Positions 1 through 5,994 are shown, counted from the stretch's first letter. The stretch: DNA of 7,541 nt from Deltaproteobacteria bacterium (GCA_029858165.1 JAOUFO010000080.1:1-7541), one strand, 5' to 3'. Made by a program: numbers and translations. Notes: generated from the sequence alone by a model not told the origin.

Positions 1-242
<242 letters not shown>

Positions 243-513
243 TATTTCCCTCATTCCATTAACCAATTTTCTTTCTCGCTTTCCAGATTCCGCCGTTTAA
301 AGGTTGCCCAAACCGGTTGCACGGGGGGGCATATACAATGAGACCTTTGCAAAACCGACAAAAACTCCCATTTGGATAAAAAACGGGGGTTTGGGAAAAA
401 ACGAGGTTTGCAGAGGTCTCACAATGGGTCAAACATTCCGGCCCACAACCTTGAAACGGCACCCAATTGCGGATCATTCCAATGGCCGGGCAAGCGGCCA
501 GCCGCATACAAAA

Positions 514-529
<16 letters not shown>
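243..529 (+). other. 23S-5S internal transcribed spacer
   Basis: About 287 nt separate 23S from 5S. The middle 81 nt are an inserted inverted-repeat element (340-420) plus one copy of its 5-bp target duplication; removing these leaves roughly 200 nt of spacer. I see no tRNA and no convincing ORF in it. A run of nine A (510-518) just before 5S forms part of the outer arm of the 5S precursor stem. The 23S processing stem cannot be checked because its partner lies outside the window. Confidence 0.8.
340..420. mobile_element. MITE-like inverted-repeat element, copy 1 (81 bp)
   Basis: The left end reads GAGACCTTTGCAAAACC. The right end, read on the opposite strand, is GAGACCTCTGCAAACC, so the ends are near-perfect terminal inverted repeats. 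The element is flanked directly by the 5-bp repeat ACAAT on both sides (335-339 and 421-425), as expected for a target-site duplication. It is too short to code for a transposase, so it would depend on an enzyme encoded elsewhere. Its interior shares blocks with the copies at 674-815 and 4940-5027, such as GGGAAAAAACGAG near the right end and a CTCCC...GATAAAAA...CGGGGG core. It sits inside the transcribed spacer of the rRNA operon and could fold into one long hairpin in the precursor RNA. The transposase family is not identified. Confidence 0.85.
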
Positions 530-662
<133 letters not shown>

Positions 663-673
663 ATATACAAACA

Positions 674-815
674 GAGACCTCTGCATAACTGCCAAAAGCT
701 CCCGTTTTGATAAAAACGCGGGGGATTGGGGGCCGCAGGCCCCCAATCATATCAACCCCCTTCCCTTTGGGAAGGGGGCAGGGAGATGGGAAAAAACGAG
801 TTGTGCAGAGGCCTC
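674..815. mobile_element. MITE-like inverted-repeat element, copy 2 (142 bp)
   Basis: The left end is GAGACCTCTGCATAAC. The right end on the opposite strand is GAGGCCTCTGCACAAC, giving terminal inverted repeats of about 16 bp with two mismatches. The 5-bp direct repeat AAACA flanks it exactly (669-673 and 816-820). It shares with copy 1 the ends, the CTCCCGTTTTGATAAAAACG-type core and GGGAAAAAACGAG near the right end. It is longer because of a middle segment with two perfect hairpins: GATTGGGGGCC/GGCCCCCAATC (725-749) and CCCCCTTCCC/GGGAAGGGGG (756-778). It begins 12 nt after the pairing 3' flank of 5S, so rRNA read-through would transcribe it. It carries no ORF and must be non-autonomous. 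Confidence 0.83.
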
Positions 816-841
816 AAACAGTGTTTTAAAAGAAAAAATCA

Positions 842-889
842 GTCAGGACCAAAACCTGGAGCCGATGGTTTTGGCCACTTCCGGCTGAC
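842..889 (+). other. Two-part inverted repeat upstream of the tRNA
   Basis: An inner 8-bp perfect stem, CCAAAACC (849-856) with GGTTTTGG (867-874), is enclosed by GTCAG (842-846) with CTGAC (885-889). No T run follows on either strand, so it is not a standard rho-independent terminator. It lies in the otherwise featureless stretch 821-906 between element copy 2 and the tRNA promoter. It may be part of the original rRNA operon trailer. Function unknown. Confidence 0.35.
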
Positions 890-906
890 AACGAACGCAT
901 TTGGGA

Positions 907-935
907 TTGACCCGCTTTAAAATCCTGGATAGAAA
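907..935 (+). promoter_or_regulatory. Candidate sigma-70 promoter for tRNA-Val and infC
   Basis: TTGACC (907-912) is a 5/6 match to a -35 box. A 17-nt spacer separates it from TAGAAA (930-935), a 4/6 match to a -10 box. Transcription would begin near 942, about 15 nt before the tRNA. Position and spacing are good and the -10 is weak. It is the best promoter candidate for the tRNA-infC-rpmI-rplT unit. Confidence 0.5.
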
Positions 936-956
936 TATAAAGTCCCAAAGGAACCT

Positions 957-1031
<75 letters not shown>

Positions 1032-1045
1032 TCATTCACAAACCA

Positions 1046-1062
1046 AAGAGGTAAGATTTATC
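1046..1062 (+). promoter_or_regulatory. infC ribosome binding site and AUC start codon
   Basis: AAGAGGT (1046-1052) is followed after 7 nt by ATC (1060-1062), in frame with the IF3 reading frame. The only other standard candidate, GTG at 1105, has no purine-rich site upstream and would remove the conserved N-terminal tail. No ATG, GTG or TTG occurs in frame between the ribosome binding site and 1105. E. coli infC starts at AUU, and IF3 represses its own synthesis by rejecting non-AUG starts; AUC belongs to the same discriminated class. The same control is inferred here. Confidence 0.7.
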
Positions 1063-1599
1063 GCCACGTTTAACCGCTCCAGCAAAAACACCCCCCAAAC
1101 CCGGGTGAATCATCTGATCACCTCCCCCACCATCAGGGTGGTGGACAGCCAGGATGAACAGCTAGGCATATTGACCATAGAAGAAGCCTTGCGGCAGGCG
1201 GCCGATCAGGGATTGGACCTGGTGGAAGTTGCTCCCAACGCGGACCCCCCGGTCTGCCGCATCATGGATTACGGGCAGTACAAATACCAGCTCAGCAAAA
1301 AAATCCATGACGCCAAGAAAAATCAAAAAATTGTATTGCTCAAGGAGATTAAACTCCGTCCCAAAACAGAGGAACACGATTTTCAATTTAAACTGAAGCA
1401 CGCCATCACCTTTATTGAAGATGGCAACAAGGTGAAAGTCACAGTGATGTTCCGTGGGAGAGAGTTGTCACACAAAGATATGGGCGAGGTCCTGTTGCAA
1501 AGGTTTCTGGCCGGAGCCGAACCTTACGCCATGGTGGAAATTCCGCCCAAGATGGAAGGCAAAACCCTGACCCTGGTGCTGGCCCCCAAGAAGAAGTAA
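1060..1599 (+). CDS. infC: Translation initiation factor IF-3 (AUC start)
   Basis: IF3 binds the 30S subunit, keeps it apart from 50S and checks the initiator tRNA-start codon pairing. From the AUC at 1060 the protein is 179 aa, almost the same as E. coli IF3 (180 aa). Starting at GTG 1105 would give only 164 aa and lose a basic tail (residues 2-15, ATFNRSSKNTPQTR) just before the usual VNHxI start of the N-domain. The N-domain has EQLGI and the VEVAPNADPPVCRIMDYG block typical of the family. The basic linker (KKIHDAKKNQK) is followed by the C-domain, with KEIKLRP, HDFQFKL, GNKVKVTVMFRGRE and a VLAPKKK end. It is first in an infC-rpmI-rplT operon and directly follows tRNA-Val; thrS, the usual upstream neighbour in many genomes, is absent. 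Autoregulation through the start codon is likely. Identity is certain; the start is well supported. Confidence 0.95.
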   Translation: MATFNRSSKNTPQTRVNHLITSPTIRVVDSQDEQLGILTIEEALRQAADQGLDLVEVAPNADPPVCRIMDYGQYKYQLSKKIHDAKKNQKIVLLKEIKLRPKTEEHDFQFKLKHAITFIEDGNKVKVTVMFRGRELSHKDMGEVLLQRFLAGAEPYAMVEIPPKMEGKTLTLVLAPKKK

Positions 1600-1693
1600 C
1601 CCCAGGGAGGCCCCTATCCGCTGGTTTGGTCAGATGAAGGTACAGATCATCCAGTCACAATTTTACAAAAACAGACTTTCTCCAAGAGGCGAT

Positions 1694-1900
1694 ATGGCTA
1701 AAGGCTATAAAATGAAAACCAACAAGTCGGCCGCCAAGCGCTTTACCTTTACCGCATCCGGCAAGGTCAAACGCAAAAAAGCCGGTCTTCGCCACTTTAT
1801 GCGGCGCAAAACATCAGCATCCAAGCGGAATCTAAGCAACGCCGGCTATCTGGTTGCCGCCGATGCCCCCCGCATGAAAAAACTGCTTCCTTACGGGTAA
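1694..1900 (+). CDS. rpmI: 50S ribosomal protein L35
   Basis: This small, very basic protein of the 50S subunit is 68 aa (family about 65). It has the family start MKTNKSAAKRF, then the TASGKVKRKKAG block, RHFMRRKTSASKRNL and the end KKLLPYG. The ATG at 1694 is chosen because AAGAGG (1684-1689) lies 4 nt upstream; the open frame runs back to an ATG at 1634 that lacks a ribosome binding site and would add 20 residues foreign to the family. A start at 1712 (MKTNK) is a lesser option. The 94-nt gap after infC has a weak possible hairpin (1621-1654, GATGA/TCATC core). In E. coli this region contains the L20 operator; I cannot demonstrate one here. Confidence 0.95.
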   Translation: MAKGYKMKTNKSAAKRFTFTASGKVKRKKAGLRHFMRRKTSASKRNLSNAGYLVAADAPRMKKLLPYG

Positions 1901-1938
1901 AACCGTTTAACCAACCAGGAAATCAGGTATAAAGACCC

Positions 1939-2298
1939 ATGGCCAGAGTTAAAAGAGCGGTCAACGCCCGCAAAATCAAAAAAACCTATTTTAAGCAGGC
2001 CAAAGGATTTTCCGGTGGCCGCCGCCGGTTGTGGAAGGTGGTCCGCAATGCGGTGGACCGCGCCCGAACCTACGCTTACCGGGATCGCAAAGTTCGCAAA
2101 CGGGATTTTCGCGCCTTGTGGATCGCCCGGTTGAACGCCGCGGTGCGGGAACACGGCCTGAATTACAGCCAGTTCATTTATGGACTCAAGCTGGCCGGTA
2201 TCGGAATGGACCGCAAGGCACTTTCCAATCTGGCCATAGAGGACAACAAGGCTTTTGAGGAAATCTGCAAAATGGTCAAAGGCAAGCTGGCCGCCTGA
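1939..2298 (+). CDS. rplT: 50S ribosomal protein L20
   Basis: L20 is an early 23S rRNA-binding protein needed for 50S assembly, and in enterobacteria it also represses translation of rpmI and itself. The 119 aa match the family length. It starts MARVKRAVNARKIKK, has a long basic N-terminal helix, then AYRDRKVRKRDFRALWIARLNAAVREHGLNYS (codons for residues 55-86), the strongest family signature, and ends in the FIYGL...DRKALSNLA globular part. The ATG at 1939 follows a modest AGG at 1925-1927. It lies 38 nt after rpmI, ends the operon, and is followed by a rho-independent terminator. No pheS/pheT follows, unlike in many genomes. Confidence 0.97.
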   Translation: MARVKRAVNARKIKKTYFKQAKGFSGGRRRLWKVVRNAVDRARTYAYRDRKVRKRDFRALWIARLNAAVREHGLNYSQFIYGLKLAGIGMDRKALSNLAIEDNKAFEEICKMVKGKLAA

Positions 2299-2323
2299 CC
2301 GTGTATTTTTTAGCCGCGATTTT

Positions 2324-2362
2324 AAAAGCCTTTCCTTTGTTTTAAGGGAAGGCTTTTTTTTT
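2324..2362 (+). terminator. Rho-independent terminator of the infC operon
   Basis: AAAAGCCTTTCCTT (2324-2337) pairs with AAGGGAAGGCTTTT (2344-2357) across a 6-nt loop, with a single T-G wobble. The 3' arm runs into nine consecutive T (2354-2362). It begins 26 nt after the rplT stop. This is a strong, classical terminator for infC-rpmI-rplT. Confidence 0.93.
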
Positions 2363-2403
2363 AAGTGTAAGTGTGCTTTTCATCCTCACTCTTTGAGAAT
2401 CCA

Positions 2404-2802
2404 ATGACTGCTTCCTCCACTGTGAAACGGGTTTTTTCCGGTTCTCCCTGGGAAAAAAAGATAGGCTACTGCCGGGCTGTCCGATCAGGCAATTTCATTG
2501 CTGTCAGCGGCACGGCTCCCATGAACCCCGACGGCACCGTTCACGGGCCGGGGGACCCTTACCTGCAAACCAGAAGGTGCCTGGATATTATCGGAAAGGC
2601 TTTGGAGGAATTGGGAGCCGGTTTTGAGCATGTGGTGCGCACCCGCATGTATGTCACCCAGGCCGACCAATGGCAGGAATTCGGCCGTGCCCACGGGGAA
2701 TATTTCGCCGAAAATCCCCCGGCCACCGCCCTGGTGGAGGTGAAGGCCCTGATTGACCCCGCCATCATGATAGAAATAGAAGTGGATGCAATCCTTCCCT
2801 GA
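2404..2802 (+). CDS. RidA-family (YjgF/YER057c/UK114) protein, atypical active site
   Basis: This is a 132-aa cytosolic protein of the trimeric RidA fold, close to the family's 125-135 aa. Family marks are NFIAVSGTAPMNPDG near the N-terminus, QTRRCLDIIGKALEELGAGFEHVVRTRMYVT in the middle, and PPATALVEVKALIDPAIMIEIEVDAI at the end. True RidA hydrolyses reactive enamine/imine intermediates such as 2-aminoacrylate and needs an arginine in the P-A-R-S-x-V-E-V motif. Here that position is Thr (PATALVEV), so it probably belongs to a Rid subgroup without proven deaminase activity. The acidic residue in the final IEIE segment is kept. The ATG at 2404 has GAGA 5 nt upstream and matches the family start; an in-frame ATG at 2371 would add 11 unlikely residues. 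It is isolated between the infC terminator and the pentapeptide gene, so substrate and pathway are unknown. Confidence 0.88.
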   Translation: MTASSTVKRVFSGSPWEKKIGYCRAVRSGNFIAVSGTAPMNPDGTVHGPGDPYLQTRRCLDIIGKALEELGAGFEHVVRTRMYVTQADQWQEFGRAHGEYFAENPPATALVEVKALIDPAIMIEIEVDAILP

Positions 2803-2897
2803 TTCTCCCCAACCCTGTTTTTGGGGTTGTGGGGGGGCCGCCCCTCACTCAAGGGTCATCCGGTGTGCATATCCTTTAAACCCCCTTGATCGGACCC

Positions 2898-3734
2898 ATG
2901 GCCTTTCATCCGGAAAAACCCTCTGACAATGAGGAAATCCCTCCGGCCCCTCACCGGGCCAGGGTGGCCCCCGCCACGATGTATACGGTGGTCCCCCTGG
3001 GAGTGGTGGGCGGCGGCCTGGTGTGGTGGGGCTGGTGGAATGGATTCTACACCGGGGAACGGTTGGATACCCTGTTGGTTTTGATTCAAGGGGCCTTGAT
3101 CAACGCCATGGTGGTCGGGCTGGTGTTGTGGGGATGGGGCCGGGCCGCCCGGCGGGAGGCCCTGGCGGACCAATATGAGCGTGAACTGCGGTATTTTAGA
3201 ACCTGGAGCGGCGAGGAGGGGGTGCTGCGCAAAACAGGGCTTATCCGGGATTTGAACAATCTGGGGCTGGCTCCGCTGGACCTGGAGCAAACCGTGATGC
3301 CCGATGCACGGTTGGAAGGGGTGGCTCTGAAGGGATGCAACCTGCGGGAGGCGGACCTGACCGGGGCCAATTTGCAGGGGGCGGACCTGGAAGGGGCTGA
3401 TTTCTGGGGGGCCAATTTGCAGGGGGTGAACCTGGGGATGGCCCGACTGATGGGGGCCAATTTCAGGGGGGCGAACCTTCAGGGGGCCAATCTGGTAAAG
3501 GCTGATCTTCGGGGGGGCAATCTTCACCGGGCGGATTTGGTGGGGGCCAATCTGGATGGCGCCCGGCTGGAAATGGCCAACCTGGACAAGGCCCGGTTCC
3601 GCCAGCCGGGCAATGGAAGCGTCACCGAAATTATCCACCCCAGTGTGGAAGATGCCATCCGGGGGCGTTTGGACCAGCAGGGGCGGTACAAGGGGCGTCT
3701 GCCGGAAGGCAAAAAGCGTCCTGAATCCCCCTGA
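2898..3734 (+). CDS. Membrane-anchored pentapeptide-repeat protein
   Basis: This is a 278-aa protein with three parts. Residues 1-28 are polar and proline-rich. Two hydrophobic segments follow, about 29-50 (rich in Gly and Trp) and 58-80, with a short connecting loop and then positive residues (RAARRE), so both ends are probably cytoplasmic. After a linker containing TGLIRDLNNLGL come about 20 uninterrupted A(D/N)Lxx pentapeptides (residues 137-236, nt 3306-3605), enough for five turns of a right-handed quadrilateral beta-helix. A basic tail of about 40 residues closes it. Pentapeptide proteins are scaffolds or, in some cases, DNA mimics that bind gyrase; anchoring to a membrane argues for a scaffold, but no function can be given. 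The ATG at 2898 has only a weak GGA upstream; TTG 2886 is a less likely alternative. It converges with fliG, 8 bp between stop codons. Confidence 0.85.
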   Translation: MAFHPEKPSDNEEIPPAPHRARVAPATMYTVVPLGVVGGGLVWWGWWNGFYTGERLDTLLVLIQGALINAMVVGLVLWGWGRAARREALADQYERELRYFRTWSGEEGVLRKTGLIRDLNNLGLAPLDLEQTVMPDARLEGVALKGCNLREADLTGANLQGADLEGADFWGANLQGVNLGMARLMGANFRGANLQGANLVKADLRGGNLHRADLVGANLDGARLEMANLDKARFRQPGNGSVTEIIHPSVEDAIRGRLDQQGRYKGRLPEGKKRPESP

Positions 3735-3742
3735 CGGGGGGC

Positions 3743-4753
3743 TTAAATCACATCACCGCCCCGGCCTCCAATCACGATTTTGCCTTCTTCTTCCAGCTTG
3801 CGGGATATTTTTACCATGGTTTGCTGGGCTTTTTCCACCTCGGATACCCGCACCGGCCCCATCACTTCCAGGTCCTCCCGCAGCATTTCGGAAGCCCGCT
3901 GGGACATGGATGAAAAGATAAGCTCCTTGATGGCATCGGAGGCGGTTTTCAACGCCAGGGCCAGTTCTTGTTGGGGCATTTCCTTTAACACCAGCTGCAT
4001 GGAGCGGGAATCTATCAGCACCATATCCTCAAAAGTAAACATCAGTTCGCGGATTTGTTCGGCCAGATCCGGGTTGGATTCCTCAATGGTGGCCAGAATC
4101 CGGGTTTCGGTGGATTTATCCACCGAGTTGAGCATTTCCGCCACCGATTCAATCCCCCCCACTTTGGAAGTGCCCATGGCGCCCGCGGCCTGCATTTCTC
4201 TGGACAACACCTCGTCAATCTCTGATACCACCCCCGGTTGAATGGATTCCAGGGTGGCCATGCGGTATACCACGTCCGCCTGAAGGTTTTCCGGTAGTTC
4301 CTTCAACACCGTGGCGGTTTGCTCCGGGTCTTCCAAATGGGCCAGAATCAACGCGATGGTTTGGGGATGTTCGTGGGTGATGAAGTTGGCGATGGCCTTG
4401 GGGTCCAGCCACTTCAGGGATTCCAGGGCCGATTCCTCCACATTGGCCGACAGGTTATCCACCAGTTCTTTGGCACGGTCCCCACCCAGGGCTTTGGTCA
4501 GGGCGTTTTTCACAAAGTCGCCGGAGGCGTTGATGGTGAATCCGCCGCCGTCTTTGAAGTTCTTGGAAAAGAACTCCTCCAGCACCATGTCCACCTCCTC
4601 CGGGGATACATCGGTAAAGCGGGCCATGTAATAGCCCACCTGCTGGATTTCGGAATCTTCCAGATTCTTGATCACATCCGCGGCCCCTTCTTCTCCAAGG
4701 GACAACAATAAAATAGCCGCCTTTTTGGGGCCGGTCAGTTTGCCTACAGCCAT
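3743..4753 (-). CDS. fliG: Flagellar motor switch protein FliG
   Basis: FliG sits on the MS ring and interacts with the stator to generate torque, switching rotation together with FliM and FliN. The 336 aa match the family (E. coli 331). The N-domain begins KLTGPKKAAILLLSLGEEGA. The middle domain has the EHPQT motif at residues 128-132, which contacts FliM. A Gly-Gly hinge is at 199-200, and the C-domain has MFTFEDMVLIDSRSMQ (238-253), then MSQRASEMLREDLEVMGPVR. In many homologues the torque helix reads DDRS; here the second Asp is Ser (DSRS, 248-251), and nearby charges are kept. The ATG follows AGAGGA (4758-4763 on the + strand) by 4 nt. No other flagellar gene adjoins it: neighbours are a pentapeptide gene and the kinase/BON gene, so it is outside a fli operon, or is one of several fliG paralogues. 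Confidence 0.97.
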   Translation of the reverse strand: MAVGKLTGPKKAAILLLSLGEEGAADVIKNLEDSEIQQVGYYMARFTDVSPEEVDMVLEEFFSKNFKDGGGFTINASGDFVKNALTKALGGDRAKELVDNLSANVEESALESLKWLDPKAIANFITHEHPQTIALILAHLEDPEQTATVLKELPENLQADVVYRMATLESIQPGVVSEIDEVLSREMQAAGAMGTSKVGGIESVAEMLNSVDKSTETRILATIEESNPDLAEQIRELMFTFEDMVLIDSRSMQLVLKEMPQQELALALKTASDAIKELIFSSMSQRASEMLREDLEVMGPVRVSEVEKAQQTMVKISRKLEEEGKIVIGGRGGDVI

Positions 4754-4834
4754 GGGTTCCTCTGGTCTAACCTCATATCCATCCGTTGATCATTTGCCCT
4801 TTGGCAGGGCTGGTTTCCCTTAAGCTATTCTCAA

Positions 4835-4843
4835 ATTATGCCA
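4835..4843 (-). promoter_or_regulatory. Candidate extended -10 promoter for fliG
   Basis: Read on the - strand this is TGGCATAAT: a TGn extension joined to CATAAT, a 5/6 match to the sigma-70 -10 box. The -35 region is poor, as is allowed for extended -10 promoters. Transcription would start near 4828, leaving a leader of about 75 nt before fliG. I looked for a sigma-54 site here (TGGCA followed by TTGC) and did not find one. The leader contains a small GCCCT/AGGGC hairpin around 4797-4811. Confidence 0.4.
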
Positions 4844-4899
4844 CAAACCGCGAAAAACTTACAGGCCGCCGGTTTTCATTGGCTGAAATGGGTGGGTTC

Positions 4900-4919
4900 T
4901 TCCGGTCGGCACACCGGAA
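4900..4919. repeat. Perfect 7-bp inverted repeat
   Basis: TTCCGGT (4900-4906) and ACCGGAA (4913-4919) are separated by 6 nt. It lies in the 298-bp gap between the kinase/BON gene and fliG, about 60 bp upstream of the fliG promoter candidate. No T run follows on either strand. It could be an operator or a short RNA hairpin at the end of the kinase/BON transcript. Confidence 0.35.
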
Positions 4920-4939
4920 ATCAGCCTTGAAAAAAATGG

Positions 4940-5027
4940 AAAGCCCCTGCATCCCTGCCAAAAACTTTCGTTTTGATGAAAAAGCGGGGGCAGGGGGATG
5001 GGGAAAAAAGAGTGATGCAAAGATATC
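4940..5027. mobile_element. Decayed MITE-like element, copy 3 (about 88 bp)
   Basis: The left half aligns with copy 2 over about 50 bp: CCCTGCAT, CTGCCAAAA, TTTTGATGAAAAA and GCGGGGGCAGGGGGATGGGG all correspond. Near the right end GGGGAAAAAAGAG parallels the shared GGGAAAAAACGAG block, followed by TGCAAAGATATC where the others have TGCAGAGGTCTC. The terminal repeats are eroded: only the inner TGCAT parts still match each other. The 5-bp flanks differ (AATGG and AGGGG), so the target duplication is lost or the ends are misplaced. It begins 24 bp beyond the stop codon of the kinase/BON gene, in the gap upstream of fliG. It is an older insertion of the same family, with no coding capacity. Confidence 0.65.
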
Positions 5028-5051
5028 AGGGGGTTGAGGGGAAAAGACCGG

Positions 5052-5876
5052 TTACCCGTGATATTCGTGATAGACCACCCCCATCACGATATCGTTTTGC
5101 ACTTTTTTGACCCCTTCCATGGTTTCTATCTGGTGCACCGCCTGATTGACGGCCTCCTCATGTTTGGTCAGGGAGCCGGTCAGGCCGACCACCCCGTCGG
5201 CCACCTCCACCCGAATCAGACTGAGCCTTCCCACCAGCAACCCCGCCAACAGAGCAACCACCCTGGTTTTGATTAAAAAATCCTGAAAGGCGCCCTGTTT
5301 TTGGGGGGAAAGCTGAAATTCCGGCAACCTGACGGCCTGGAGAATCATCTCCACCGCCGCGTCAAGGGGTACCTTTTCCAGATTCAGCACCAGATCATAC
5401 AGGGCAGGGTCCATCCAGTCAGAATCAAACAGATGGCGCAACCGTTTGGCCCGTTCTTCATCCTGCCGGGTCAGGATTCCGGCAGCTGTATCCGCCGTCA
5501 GGTTTTCTGCCCGGGCCAGGGAGGCGGCCCGCCGCTCCATGGGACACAACACCAGAATCCGCAACACATGGGGCACCTGGGAAAGCAGTTCCTGTCCCGC
5601 GTTGCCACAATACAACAGGTCATCATTTTTGGCGCAATCAGCCAGGGTGGCCTGGATATAGGCCAGATAGGTCCGCCGGGATTCTGTCATCCGCTCCCAA
5701 AAGGATGGGGTCCGCTCAAACACATGTGAAACCATGGCCTCCGGCAGATTGAAGGTGCGGGCGGTTTCCAACAGGATTTCCCGGTTGATGGATTTCATCT
5801 TCAGGGCATCCGACACCCGGAGAGCGATTTCCTCTCCCCCGGCATAATCCCCGGCGGTGATGCTGATGACGGGCAT
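5052..5876 (-). CDS. Cytidylate kinase-like protein with C-terminal BON domain
   Basis: This is a 274-aa fusion. Residues 1-180 resemble the cytidylate kinase-like P-loop family (Cytidylate_kin2), including the segment RRAASLARAENLTADTAAGILTRQDEERAKRLRHLF and the family-typical DWMDPALYDLVLNLEKVPLDAAVEMI. Residues about 200-270 look like a BON domain: a short hydrophobic helix (VVALLAGLLVG), then IRVEVADGVVGLTGSL, AVHQIETMEGVKKVQNDI. BON domains usually bind membranes or lipids in periplasmic proteins, so a cytoplasmic-type kinase partner is notable. Expected motif residues are altered: the P-loop has AGGEEIA where GSGGREIA is common, and NREI replaces the usual DREI. Nucleotide binding or catalysis may be changed or lost. 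MPVIS at 5876 is chosen over an upstream ATG (5897) because a G-rich purine run lies 5 nt before it and family members begin MPVI. It is separated from menB and fliG by gaps of 118 and 298 bp. Confidence 0.82.
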   Translation of the reverse strand: MPVISITAGDYAGGEEIALRVSDALKMKSINREILLETARTFNLPEAMVSHVFERTPSFWERMTESRRTYLAYIQATLADCAKNDDLLYCGNAGQELLSQVPHVLRILVLCPMERRAASLARAENLTADTAAGILTRQDEERAKRLRHLFDSDWMDPALYDLVLNLEKVPLDAAVEMILQAVRLPEFQLSPQKQGAFQDFLIKTRVVALLAGLLVGRLSLIRVEVADGVVGLTGSLTKHEEAVNQAVHQIETMEGVKKVQNDIVMGVVYHEYHG

Positions 5877-5907
5877 AAGGCTTCCCCCCCAAGGCAAAAT
5901 TGGATTG

Positions 5908-5938
5908 GCCGGATCCGGCGTTTGGACCCGACGGGTCC
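5908..5938. promoter_or_regulatory. Two adjacent dyads upstream of the kinase/BON gene
   Basis: GCCGGATCCGGC (5908-5919) is a perfect 12-bp palindrome. Four bases on lies GGACCC-GAC-GGGTCC (5924-5938), a perfect 6-bp inverted repeat. Both are 32-62 bp upstream of the kinase/BON start and downstream of the menB stop. They could be operator sites, or, in the menB transcript, short hairpins. On the - strand no T run follows the second dyad, so a standard terminator is not supported. Confidence 0.35.
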
Positions 5939-5994
5939 CTCACATGTAAACCCTAACCCCCCATTTGTACAGAGGGGAACCGGGGGGGATGGGA

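Noticed and set aside
1621..1654. Possible L20 operator hairpin between infC and rpmI
   Set aside because: Only a 5-bp core pairs with a large asymmetric loop; the E. coli operator cannot be matched by eye.
2810..2838. Hairpin after the RidA-family gene (CCCCAACCC/GGGTT..GGGG)
   Set aside because: The stem needs a 2-nt bulge and no T run follows, so I do not call it a terminator.
2856..3638. Long open frame on the - strand (about 260 codons) opposite the pentapeptide gene
   Set aside because: Its repeating Gln-Ile-Gly-Pro pattern is the antisense image of the A(D/N)Lxx repeats; it has no family resemblance and no ribosome binding site.
4826..4850. Sigma-54 promoter upstream of fliG
   Set aside because: TGGCA is present on the - strand but the -12 TTGC element is absent at the required spacing.
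5949..5992. Possible fourth fragment of the inverted-repeat family (CCCCCCATTTG...GGGGGGGATGGG)
   Set aside because: Similarity to the core of copy 1 is limited to low-complexity C and G runs and no terminal repeat is present.
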